Assembly: GCA_002360635.1 (NCBI GenBank)
Contig: DEQW01000003.1
Location: 62,001-126,000 of the forward strand
Reading direction: 5' to 3'
From: Flavobacteriaceae bacterium UBA3356
Lineage (GTDB): Bacteria; Bacteroidota; Bacteroidia; Flavobacteriales; Flavobacteriaceae
Length of the DNA: 64,000 nt
This document shows positions 1-9,600 of this stretch, in pieces (position 1 is the stretch's first letter; each line of letters starts with the position of its first letter). The translations under genes were made by a program, and so were the position numbers. Below the pieces are notes generated by a model. The model saw only the letters and a program-made list of their open reading frames with translations. It was not told the DNA's origin and ran no database searches.

Positions 1-1172
1 TCACCAGGATTGAGCCCTTTAATAATGATATAGTTTTCTCCGGAAGAGCTCCCTAGTGTAACTTCCCGCATTTCAAAAATAGGTGAATTGGCTTCAGTTT
101 TAATATACACTAACGAACGCTCTCCAGTCCACAATACAGCACTAGCTGGAACGCTTATCTGAGAAGGATTAGCAGCTTTTGCCCCTTTTAACTTACCAGT
201 AACGAACATCCCCGGTTTAAAAAGACCTTCTGTGTTATTCAGCGTGGCACGCACAGATACTGTTCTGGTTTGAGTATTTAAAATAGGATCGACAAAAGAA
301 AGTTTTGCGGTAAATTTTTTATTGGGGTAGGCATTGGTGGTGATGGTAATTTCTTGACCATTATCAATTTCAGAAAGCTGATTCTCATACACGTCAAAAG
401 AAGCCCAAACCGTGTTGAGGTTACTCACCTTAAAAATAGGTTTTCCATCCATAATATGGGCGCCCTCTTTTGCGAACAGTTCAGTAACCACACCACTTAC
501 ATGGGAATAAATGGTAAAAGAAGTCTGAACTTTTCCAGTACGTGCTACTTTTTCCAATTGAGAAGCAGGCACTTTCCAGTTACGTAATTTTTTGCGAACG
601 GCTTCATATAGCTTTGGCTGCGATTCTTTTAGTCTGTATGCCGTGATTAATTCTTGCTGGGCACTTACCAATTCTGGAGAATAAATCGTGGCGACAGCTT
701 GTCCTTTTTTTACGGTTTCCCCAACTGAATTGACGTATAACCGTTCTATTCGCCCGTTAAAATGAGCTGGTTGAATAGCAGTTGCCTCCTCATTTTCCAC
801 AATTTTTCCCGAAAGCACAAGGGCACCATCTTTTTTAGATGTTGTACTGCCAACCACTGTGGTTTGTATGTTGGCCAAAGCCATAGCGTGTTCGGTCATT
901 GTAAACTCGTTTGTGTTTAAACCACTGGATCCGCTTTCGGCAGGAATAAGGTCCATTCCACAAATGGGACAATCCCCGGGTTCTGGTTGCATAATTTGTG
1001 GATGCATCGAGCAGGTCCACATTTCAGTAGCTGTTTCGCCGGAATGATCGTGGTTTTGATTTTCTGCTGAAATAGCATTTTTGGAAGTTTTGTTTGAGGT
1101 GCCAAACAATACATAGCCAAGGGTCAAGCCGCCTATTACGGCTATAAGGATGTATATTATATTTTTTTTCAT
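1..1172 (-). CDS. cusB: CusB-type efflux RND periplasmic adaptor subunit, partial (3' end outside window)
   Basis: Membrane-fusion protein that would bridge the CusA-type pump and TolC-type channel encoded just upstream, for Cu(I)/Ag(I) or related metal efflux across the envelope. The start is the ATG at 1170-1172. About 390 residues are visible and the frame is still open at the left edge. Residues 1-25 form an uncleaved signal or anchor helix. A Cys/Met/His heavy-metal-binding motif (WTCSMHP then GDCPICGMDL) lies at about residues 52-75. Barrel-sandwich and beta-barrel adaptor segments follow, including QPAHFNGRIERL, GVVTELFAKEGAHI and VRATLNNTEGLFKPGM. It is the last visible gene of the metal island, 19 bp after the DUF305 gene. 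Metal specificity is inferred from the motif and neighbours. Confidence 0.88.
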   Translation of the reverse strand, partial: MKKNIIYILIAVIGGLTLGYVLFGTSNKTSKNAISAENQNHDHSGETATEMWTCSMHPQIMQPEPGDCPICGMDLIPAESGSSGLNTNEFTMTEHAMALANIQTTVVGSTTSKKDGALVLSGKIVENEEATAIQPAHFNGRIERLYVNSVGETVKKGQAVATIYSPELVSAQQELITAYRLKESQPKLYEAVRKKLRNWKVPASQLEKVARTGKVQTSFTIYSHVSGVVTELFAKEGAHIMDGKPIFKVSNLNTVWASFDVYENQLSEIDNGQEITITTNAYPNKKFTAKLSFVDPILNTQTRTVSVRATLNNTEGLFKPGMFVTGKLKGAKAANPSQISVPASAVLWTGERSLVYIKTEANSPIFEMREVTLGSSSGENYIIIKGLNPG

Positions 1173-1191
1173 AATTTATATAATTAAAAGG

Positions 1192-1668
1192 CTATTTAGT
1201 AGCCTCTAAGCGCTTTATCATCGCTTTCATTTCTTTAATTTCTTTTTCTTGTGCTTTGATAATATCTTCGGCTAGCTTCTTTACTTCTGGATCACTTATT
1301 TCAGCTCTTTTACTAGTAAGGATTGCTGTGGAGTGATGTGGGATCATGGCTTTCATCCAAGCTACATCTTCAATAGGTTTTTGAGCTCGCACTAAGTACA
1401 ATGCACTGATAAACAATAAGGCACTTCCCGCGTAAATAGCAAGGTTCTTTTTCTTACTCTTGTACATATGAAGCATGAGAGACAACATGATAACGGCCAT
1501 AGCCGCTATTCCTAAACACGTCATATAAAATCGTGTAAGGCTAAAATAGACGTGGTCAATTTCATAGGTGTTTAAGTACATGGTGATGTACATGGCAATG
1601 AATGAAAATCCTAACATTAAAAAAAAGCGAGTGTAACTACTAGTGTTTTTTTCTTTTGAAGTATTCAT
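1192..1668 (-). CDS. DUF305 membrane protein
   Basis: A 158-residue protein with three hydrophobic helices (about residues 12-34, 46-68 and 75-95), followed by a soluble DUF305 tail with the diagnostic MIPHH motif and the helix QEKEIKEMKAMIKRLE. DUF305 is a four-helix, ferritin-like fold often found with copper-handling genes, and the His/Met-rich segment is a plausible Cu ligand set. I chose the ATG at 1666-1668. A longer reading from 1728 would overlap the ATPase and adds a poor N-terminus. It sits 19 bp after the Cu-ATPase stop and before cusB, so it is probably co-transcribed with both. The exact role (periplasmic copper chaperone or sensor) is inferred. Confidence 0.8.
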   Translation of the reverse strand: MNTSKEKNTSSYTRFFLMLGFSFIAMYITMYLNTYEIDHVYFSLTRFYMTCLGIAAMAVIMLSLMLHMYKSKKKNLAIYAGSALLFISALYLVRAQKPIEDVAWMKAMIPHHSTAILTSKRAEISDPEVKKLAEDIIKAQEKEIKEMKAMIKRLEATK

Positions 1669-1687
1669 AATGTGTTGTTTTTGGTTA

Positions 1688-4204
1688 TTAATCAATTGAT
1701 GTATTTCGCAACCGCAATGAATTGGCAATTACCGAAACCGAACTAAAACTCATCGCTAAAGCGGCAATCATAGGCGATAGTAATAGCCCGAATACTGGAA
1801 ACAAAACGCCTGCAGCAATCGGAATACCCAGCGTGTTATATATTAAAGCAAAAAACAGGTTTTGTTTAATATTTTTCATTACAGAATCACTTAGGTTTCG
1901 TGCTTTTACAATGCCGTGTAGGTCGCCTTTTACCAACGTTATTTCGGCACTCTCTATGGCGACATCGGTACCGGTGCCCATGGCAATCCCGACATCGCTT
2001 TTGGCAAGGGCAGGGGCATCGTTTATGCCATCGCCGGCCATCGCTACTTTTTTACCTTCGTTTTGTAAACGAGTTACTTCATCTAGTTTATCTTTTGGAA
2101 GCATGCCAGCCTTAAAATCTGCCAATTGCAATTCGCTGGCCACTGCTTGGGCGGTATCATGGTTATCGCCGGTAAGCATAACTACATCAATTCCCTTTTT
2201 TTGAAGTGCCTGAATCGCCTTTTTACTGGTCTTTTTTATTTTATCACCAATAACCACATAACCGACGGCTTCACCATCGATTGCCAAATAGGATACAGTT
2301 TTTCCTTTTTTCTGAAAGGATTGCGCTGTTTCTTTTAAAGCATCAGAAAGGGTAGCATTGGCGGCTTCCATCATTTTTTCATTTCCTAAAGCGGTCTTTT
2401 TGCCGTTTACAATGCCTTCCACGCCTTTTCCGGTAACAGAATTGAAGTTTTCAGCTTTAAGAAAATCAACGTCCTTTTCTTTTCCGTAGGTAACAGTTGC
2501 TTCGGCTAAAGGATGTTCACTTAAGTTGTTTAAAGAAACAATATATTGCAACACCTCTTCTTCTGAAAAAGAACCTGTCTCAGCCTTTCCTATTTCTGAA
2601 ACAGTGGGCTTGCCTTCGGTTATGGTGCCCGTTTTGTCAATAATGAGCGTATCAACCTTATTCATCCTTTCTAAGGCTTCTGCGTTTTTAATCAATACAC
2701 CATTTTGAGCACCCTTTCCCACACCCACCATAACCGACATAGGTGTTGCCAATCCCAGGGCACAAGGGCAAGCAATAATCAACACGGCGATGGCATTTAC
2801 TAGGGCATACACATAGGCAGGGTCGGGACCCCAAAATGCCCAAGCGATAAACGTGAGTATGGAAACCAATACCACAATCGGTACAAAATAACCGGAAATC
2901 GTATCGGCAAGCTTTTGAATAGGCGCCCGACTGCGGCTGGCATCGTTTACCATTTTAATAATTTGAGACAGAAGCGTATCAGAACCCACTTTTTCGGCTT
3001 TCATCAAAAAAGATTGCGTTCCATTAATAGTCCCACTGCTTACTGTATCACCACTTTGTTTATCAACCGGTATAGGTTCTCCGGTAATCATGGATTCATC
3101 TACCGAGGTATTTCCTTCTGAAATGCTTCCGTCTACTGGAATTTTATCACCTGGTTTTACTCTTAAAACATCACCAGATTGTATCTGATCGATAGCAATT
3201 TCCTCCTCTTGGTCGTCAACCACACGAATGGCCTTGTTGGGGGCGAGTTTTAGCAATTCTTTTACAGCGCTATTGGTTTTGCTATGCGCACGGGCTTCCA
3301 GTACCTGTCCCATTAAGACTAAAGTTAAAATAACAGTTGCTGCTTCAAAATACACATGCACGGTGCCTGATTCGGTTTTAAACTGAGCAGGGAAAAAGTC
3401 GGGAACTAACATTCCGAAGACACTAAAAATCCAAGCCACCCCAGCACCAATACCGATTAAGGTAAACATATTTAAGTTCCATGTTTTAATACTACGGTAG
3501 GCGCGTTCAAAGAACATCCAGGTGGCATAAAAAACCACAGGTAGTGAAAGGCCAAGTTGAATCCAGTTCCAATATTTTTGGTTCAATATATCATAAAGTG
3601 GATTGTTCGGGATCATTTCTGACATTGCAATTAGAAAGATGGGGAGTGTAAAGCCCAACGCTAGCCAGAATTTTTTAATGAGTTTGTTATAGGTTTTTTC
3701 TTCTGCTGAAAGATCCGGTTTTTTTGGCACTAAGTCCATTCCGCATATAGGGCAGGAACCGGGTTGGTCTTTTATTACTTCAGGGTGCATGGGACACGTC
3801 CATTCTTCTGAAGCACTAGGTGTTGTACTTACATCGGCCACCAGATCCATCCCGCAAACAGGGCAATCTCCAGGCTCGTCATAGGTTTTGTCACCTTCAC
3901 AATGCATAGGGCAATAAAACTTTGTTCCTTTGGCTACTGAAGTCGTTTTCTTAGTATTTCCAGTCTTATTTCTATTTTCTTTTGGCTTTTCTCCCTCTGG
4001 ATGTATACTGTACGATCCACCATCATCTTCCAATACTTTTTGAAAAGCTGTTATAGGAATGTGTTTTTCCATTGTGATAACAGCTTCAGCCTTTTCTAAA
4101 TTTACTTGAGCGTGGCTCACGCCAGAAACCTTAGACAATGTTTGTTCAACGTGTGACCGACATCCGTTACAGGTCATTCCGTGTATGTGATAGGTATGTT
4201 TCAT
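1688..4204 (-). CDS. copA: Cu(I)-translocating P-type ATPase (P1B-1)
   Basis: Exports Cu(I) (possibly Ag(I)) from the cytoplasm using ATP. Visible in order: an N-terminal HMA domain with GMTCNGC at residues 9-15; two Cys/Met heavy-metal-binding motifs (YCPMHCEG...CPVCGMDL near 95-122 and WTCPMHPEV...CPICGMDL near 135-160); the actuator TGEPIPVDK; the transmembrane ion site CPCALGLATP; the phosphorylation motif DKTGT with Asp about 523; TGDNHDTA; the hinge AGDGINDAPAL; and C-terminal helices with YN and MSFSS, which are typical Cu(I) ligand positions. The start is the ATG at 4202-4204, 1 bp after the permease stop. An in-frame upstream ATG at 4228 would overlap the permease. At about 838 residues it is long for CopA because of the added metal-binding motifs. 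Confidence 0.95.
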   Translation of the reverse strand: MKHTYHIHGMTCNGCRSHVEQTLSKVSGVSHAQVNLEKAEAVITMEKHIPITAFQKVLEDDGGSYSIHPEGEKPKENRNKTGNTKKTTSVAKGTKFYCPMHCEGDKTYDEPGDCPVCGMDLVADVSTTPSASEEWTCPMHPEVIKDQPGSCPICGMDLVPKKPDLSAEEKTYNKLIKKFWLALGFTLPIFLIAMSEMIPNNPLYDILNQKYWNWIQLGLSLPVVFYATWMFFERAYRSIKTWNLNMFTLIGIGAGVAWIFSVFGMLVPDFFPAQFKTESGTVHVYFEAATVILTLVLMGQVLEARAHSKTNSAVKELLKLAPNKAIRVVDDQEEEIAIDQIQSGDVLRVKPGDKIPVDGSISEGNTSVDESMITGEPIPVDKQSGDTVSSGTINGTQSFLMKAEKVGSDTLLSQIIKMVNDASRSRAPIQKLADTISGYFVPIVVLVSILTFIAWAFWGPDPAYVYALVNAIAVLIIACPCALGLATPMSVMVGVGKGAQNGVLIKNAEALERMNKVDTLIIDKTGTITEGKPTVSEIGKAETGSFSEEEVLQYIVSLNNLSEHPLAEATVTYGKEKDVDFLKAENFNSVTGKGVEGIVNGKKTALGNEKMMEAANATLSDALKETAQSFQKKGKTVSYLAIDGEAVGYVVIGDKIKKTSKKAIQALQKKGIDVVMLTGDNHDTAQAVASELQLADFKAGMLPKDKLDEVTRLQNEGKKVAMAGDGINDAPALAKSDVGIAMGTGTDVAIESAEITLVKGDLHGIVKARNLSDSVMKNIKQNLFFALIYNTLGIPIAAGVLFPVFGLLLSPMIAALAMSFSSVSVIANSLRLRNTSID

Positions 4205-4205
4205 G

Positions 4206-5432
4206 TTATTGAATAAAAAATTTAACAAGCAGTCCGCCAGCTAACCAAAGGTAGCAGGTGAAGGCTGCATATTTTAAAATGTTTTCAAGCAATTGGCTTT
4301 TTGGTGCCATTTCACTCATATTGTGATCTACATCTTTCTTTTTAAAAAAACCTAAATAAATAAGATATCCTGAAATAAGTAAAAATGCGATGTTTAAATA
4401 AAAAGTATAATCTATTTTAAAATACTCACTATCTTGAATTTTTACTTGGGAAGGATCCGGTAAAATATTAAACAAGTCAAAGCTATAATGCAAGGCAAGC
4501 GAAGTACCTATCAAAGCAGTGAAAAGAAGAAATACTATAAAAAGTGACATTTTCCAACCATAGTATTTTGCATTGATGCGCAAAACTGGAAACACTACCA
4601 AATCGCTAAAAATAAAGGCCATGACCCCAGCAAAACTAACTCCTTTTCCAAAAAGCAATGCAGCTAACGGAATGTTTCCCATGGATCCGATAAAGGTTAA
4701 AAAAGCCGCGACAGGCCCTATAATAATATGTTCTAGAATTTCCAGAAAAGTAAAGTCTGTATTACCTTGACCGCTGTTTATGAATAGCGTTTGGAAAAAT
4801 GAATCGGGTACAAAAGTTGCGACAATCCCTGCAATGGTAAAACCTACAGTAACATCCTTCCACACCATCTGCCATTCCATTTTGTACTTTTTAGCTACTC
4901 TGGCCCAACTGCTTTCTTTTTGAATTTGTTTTTTCCAGTCCTTAGAATCGTCTATATCATCGTTATCTTCACTTTCAAGATTCTTTCTTGCTTTTTCAAT
5001 TAGTTTTTTAGGATTTATAATACGGATTAGTACCCAACAAATCAAGATTAGCAAAATGCCTCCTACATATTCGCCAACGACAAACTGCCATCCCAAGAAG
5101 ATGGAAATAATAATTCCTAATTCGATAACCAAATTTGTAGATGCCAGTAAAAAAGCGATAGAGGAAATGAAACTGGCTCCTTTTTTGAAAATACTTTTTG
5201 TTGAAGCCAAGGCTGCAAAACTGCACGAGCTACTAATAAAACCAAAGAAAGTACCTAGTAATAAACCTTTGCCTTCTTTTTCACCCATGGCTTTTTGCAT
5301 GCGTTTTTCGGTTACAAAAATCTGTATCATACTGCTAATAATATAGCCTAGAATAAATGCCCAAAGCGCCATCCAGAAAAATCCGGTGGTCGTGTAGGCT
5401 GCCTCGCCCCATTGTTTTAGAAAGTTGTTCAT
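4206..5432 (-). CDS. Predicted permease (COG0701/ArsP-like family)
   Basis: A 408-residue polytopic protein with about eight to ten hydrophobic helices and a charged central cytoplasmic stretch near residues 150-185. The motif ISSSCSFAALAST in the N-terminal half marks the permease family formerly called DUF318, which includes organoarsenical exporters. The canonical arsenic-site motif CSCG is replaced by SSCSFAA, so the substrate cannot be assigned from sequence. Its start overlaps the TolC-type gene by 4 bp and its stop lies 1 bp from the copA start, so it should be translated together with them. A role in metal export is inferred from the operon. Confidence 0.8.
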   Translation of the reverse strand: MNNFLKQWGEAAYTTTGFFWMALWAFILGYIISSMIQIFVTEKRMQKAMGEKEGKGLLLGTFFGFISSSCSFAALASTKSIFKKGASFISSIAFLLASTNLVIELGIIISIFLGWQFVVGEYVGGILLILICWVLIRIINPKKLIEKARKNLESEDNDDIDDSKDWKKQIQKESSWARVAKKYKMEWQMVWKDVTVGFTIAGIVATFVPDSFFQTLFINSGQGNTDFTFLEILEHIIIGPVAAFLTFIGSMGNIPLAALLFGKGVSFAGVMAFIFSDLVVFPVLRINAKYYGWKMSLFIVFLLFTALIGTSLALHYSFDLFNILPDPSQVKIQDSEYFKIDYTFYLNIAFLLISGYLIYLGFFKKKDVDHNMSEMAPKSQLLENILKYAAFTCYLWLAGGLLVKFFIQ

Positions 5433-6667
5433 AATAAATAGTTTAACATTGAAAGTTGAACATAATAGTCTTTTACCGCTTCAACTTGTTCGAGTTGAAA
5501 CTTCAATTGCAATTCTTGAATGTCCAAAACGTCATTAAAGTCAATAGTGCCAGTTTCATAGTTTTTTAAGAGAATTTCTTCTGCATCTTTTGCTTGCTGT
5601 AGGTTTTTTTGTTGTGTGCTATAGGTTATTCGTGCTGTTTCCAATCTGCTATGCGTAGCTTTCAGCATGTTTTCGAGTTTGTTTTTTTGTTCTTCTTTTT
5701 GTGCTGTGATTTCCTGTTGTTTCAGCTTGTTTTGTTTGGAAATGGATTTATACTTTGAATTAAAGATGGGGATAGATACCGAAACCATAGGCATGACAAT
5801 GTCTTTTCCGTTATCGGTAAAATTCATGTCGGGTCGCTCGGCAACGGGAATATAATCTAAACCTACTCCTAGATTAGGCTGTAACTCTTTTTGATTCAGT
5901 TCTTCGGAAGAAGCAACGGATTCATATAATTTGTCATACTGTAACAATTCAGGATGAAGGTTGAGGTTTTCTGTTTCCGAAGTTATTTTTTTTGAAGGAA
6001 GAAACAAGGAATCCACCACAGTAACCGAGGCCTCTTTATTTTTGTTTAAAAGTGTGTTGAAGGCACTTCGTTTTGCTATAAAATCTTGTTGGAGTACTTC
6101 TTTTTTCTGAAGCAACTCGTTTTGCCTTATTTGTAATTTTAATACATCTACTGCAGAAGCTTTGGCAACTTCAACCGAAGTTAACGCCAATTCTTCATAC
6201 GTTTTTAAAAGCTCAATGTTTTCATCTAAAATGGTCTGTTTCGCTTGGAGAGCATATAACTGATAATATGTTTCAGAAACAGCTAAAGCCAACTTACGTT
6301 TTGAAATAGCAAGCTTCACATAATCAGCTTCAGCCATAGACGATGCATAGTTTTCCCTCGCTGTAATTGTACCAAACCACGGAATCATCTGCTTAACCGA
6401 AAACCGTGCCTTTTGTGCTCCGGTACGGGTTTCGGGCTCACTAATAAAATATCCGGCACTCACTTCAGTATTTGGGAGTGTATTGCTTTCATTTACTTTT
6501 TCTTCTGAAATGTTATACCGCAATTCCACTGCCTGAATATCAGGGTTGTTTTGCTGCGCTTCTTGAATATAGCTTTCCAGATTTTGGGCATTGCTGAATT
6601 GACTCAGAAAGCAAGCGGTAAGAATCAGGACAACCCTATTGGTTATATTACTTTTTATTGTTTTCAT
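5429..6667 (-). CDS. TolC-family outer-membrane efflux protein (CusC-like)
   Basis: A 412-residue outer-membrane channel subunit. It has a signal peptide (about residues 1-27, ending FSNAQ) and two long coiled-coil regions of the OEP type, rich in Gln, Glu, Lys and Leu (for example near 105-190 and 320-400). There is no obvious lipobox. It should form the exit duct of the tripartite pump with the CusA-type protein (overlap 4 bp at 6664-6667) and the CusB adaptor at the left edge. The length is normal for the family. Confidence 0.9.
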   Translation of the reverse strand: MKTIKSNITNRVVLILTACFLSQFSNAQNLESYIQEAQQNNPDIQAVELRYNISEEKVNESNTLPNTEVSAGYFISEPETRTGAQKARFSVKQMIPWFGTITARENYASSMAEADYVKLAISKRKLALAVSETYYQLYALQAKQTILDENIELLKTYEELALTSVEVAKASAVDVLKLQIRQNELLQKKEVLQQDFIAKRSAFNTLLNKNKEASVTVVDSLFLPSKKITSETENLNLHPELLQYDKLYESVASSEELNQKELQPNLGVGLDYIPVAERPDMNFTDNGKDIVMPMVSVSIPIFNSKYKSISKQNKLKQQEITAQKEEQKNKLENMLKATHSRLETARITYSTQQKNLQQAKDAEEILLKNYETGTIDFNDVLDIQELQLKFQLEQVEAVKDYYVQLSMLNYLL

Positions 6668-9600
6668 ATTAATTCATTTTTAGGTCTTGATTGATTATTC
6701 TCAATCCTTTGCTTCTTAGAAAGAACCGTTTCTGCTCGCCAACTATACAATACAGGAACTACAAACAGGGTAATTAATGCGATAAGCATTCCACCAAAAC
6801 TAGGAATGGCCATCGGGATCATAATATCGCTTCCGCGACCTGTTGAGGTTAAAATGGGTAGCAAAGCAAGAATTGTTGTAGCTGTTGTCATCAAGCAGGG
6901 ACGAATCCGTTTTTGTCCAGCCTCAACTATCGATTTCCTTACCGCTACTTTTGTATCGGGTTTATTTCTTTTAAAAGTTTGCGTAAGATATGTGGCCATC
7001 ACCACCCCATCATCGGTTGCAATACCGAACAATGCAATAAAACCAACCCATACAGCGACACTTAAATTAATGGAATGCATTTGAAATAAGTCTCGTAAGT
7101 TTTCTCCAAAAAAACCAAAATTCAAAAACCAGTCTTGCCCATATAGCCAAATCATAATAAACCCACCGGCGAATGCAACAGTTATTCCGCTAAACACCAT
7201 AAAAGAAGTCGCAACCGACTTAAACTGAAAATAAAGGATTAAAAAGATAATCAATAACGCTAATGGAACAACTACAGAAAGTGTTTTCTCAGCCCGTACT
7301 TGATTTTCATACGTTCCCGTAAATTGATAATTAATCCCTTTTGGGACGGTTAATTCGCCAGCATCTATTTTATCTTGAATCGCTCGTTGTGCTGTTTCTA
7401 CCACGTTTACTTCAGCAAAACCATCCAGCTTATCGAAAAGAACATAGCCTACTAAAAAGGTATCTTCACTTTTTATCACCTGTGGCCCTTTTTCGTAGCG
7501 GATATCAACTAATTCTCCTAAAGGAACAGGGCTACCCCCTTCAACCGGAACATAGATGTTTTTTAAATCGGTTGGGTTTTCCCGCAATTCCCGAGGATAT
7601 CGAACCCGAACCGAATAGCGTTCTCTGCCTTCTACAGTTTGCGTTAGCGGCATACCGCCAATAGCTACTTGTAAGGTTTGCTGTACGGTTTCAATGGAAA
7701 TACCATACCTAGCCAAACGATTTCGGTTTATATCTAACAATAAATAGGGTTTCCCTACAATGCGGTCGGCAAAAACAGCTTGTTCTTTTACGCCTTCCAC
7801 TTGCTTTAAAATAGTTTCCAGCTGCATGCCAAAGGCTTCAATTTGTTTTAAATCTTGGCCTTTAATTTTAATGCCCATAGGTGCTCGCATTCCGGTTTGT
7901 AACATGACCAAACGAGTTTCAATGGGCTGTAATTTTGGGGCTGAGGTAACACCGGGCAATTTGGTGACTTTTACAATTTCATTCCAAATATCGTCTGGCG
8001 ATTGAATTTCAGGACGCCAATTTCGGAAGTATTCGCCATCTTTGTCAGCAATTAGTTGTTCCCTTGTCACATCGATCGCAGTCGAGGTGTTGTATTTGCT
8101 CGCTTCAGTGTTTTTGACTGCGCTCGAACTAACATTTATATTGACATTTTCAATCAGACTGCCATCTTTCAGTACAAAAAAGCCATCGTCATTTACTTTA
8201 AAACGTTGGGGGTTTCCAGCTTCATTCAGCATATATTCCGATTTATATTGAATGATATTTTCATACATGGAAAGTGGAGCAGGGTCGAGGGCAGACTCAG
8301 TTCGACCAGCTTTGCCCACTACAGTTTCAATTTCAGGAATACTGGCAACGGCCATATCTAATTGTTGTAACACCCGTTTGTTTTCTTCCACTCCAGCGTG
8401 AGGCAGGGAAGTGGGCATCAATAGGAAAGAACCTTCATTTAACGATGGCATAAACTCTTTTCCGGTGTTTTTCATAATTAAAAACCCTAGAATAACGATA
8501 ACAGTAGGTATGGACAAGAAGAGAAACTTGTTTTGTAGACACCAGTTCAAAATCCGGGTATAGTAGCGCATAAAAATCCAGAATACAGCCAATAGTCCGA
8601 AACAAATAAAGCTTACAAACAATAAATTCATAATCAAACTTCGGTCAAAACCTAAAGGACGCCAATATTCAGCTAATAGGAAGACAATCGCTATAGCTGA
8701 AATAATAATGTTGATCGTATTGATTCGTTGTTCTCGCAGCACTAATTTTTCAGAAAAACGAGCTGCAACTTTTGGGTTTTTCAAAAAACCTGTTGTGCCA
8801 AAAGCGATAAGAATAAGTCCTAGCCAATACCCATAAGCAATGGCTACGATTCCGATAAGTAATAATATAGAATGCAAAATATGGCCGAAAACAGACCGTA
8901 TGTTTTTCTTTCTGAAGAGAAACGCAGCAAATGGTGGAATTAAAAACAGGGCCACAATAATAGAAGCCGTAAGCGCCATGGTCTTCGTAAAAGCCAACGG
9001 ACGGAACAGTTTTCCTTCAGCACCAACCATTGTAAATACAGGTATAAAACTGATAATAGTTGTTAATACAGCGGTAAGAATGGCTCCGGAAACTTCAGAG
9101 GTTGCATTGTACACCACATTGTTTATGGGAAGTTTGTTTTTGTTTTCTTCTAGGTGCCTAATAATGTTTTCTGAAAGAATCACGCCAACATCGACCATCG
9201 TACCAATAGCGATGGCTATACCCGAAAGCGCGACAATGTTTGCATCTACATTGAATATTCTCATGGAGATAAAAACCATCAAAACGGCAACGGGTAATAA
9301 GCCTGAAATAAGAATGGACGCCCGAAGATTGAATACCATAATAACGATAACCAAAATGGTTATCAATATTTCCAAGGTCAGTGCTTCGTTTAAGGTGCCA
9401 AGAGTTTCTTGTATTAGTTCGGTTCGATCATAGAAAGGAACAATAGTAAGTTGTGAAGTACGACCATCGGACAATGTTTTGGAAGGAAGTCCAGCACTGA
9501 GTTCGTTTATTTTATCCTTCACATTGTTGATTACCTCCATTGGGTTGGCTCCATAACGAGCGACAACCACGCCGCCAACAACCTCGGCACCTTCTTTATC

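Noticed and set aside
1722..2204. 160-residue plus-strand ORF inside copA
   Set aside because: Shadow frame of a strongly conserved P-type ATPase region.
4205..4228. Upstream ATG at 4228 for copA
   Set aside because: It would overlap the permease end by 23 bp and adds a non-conserved tail; the ATG at 4204 starts right at the HMA domain.
8840..9433. 197-residue plus-strand ORF inside cusA
   Set aside because: Shadow of the transmembrane-coding region of cusA; no family features.
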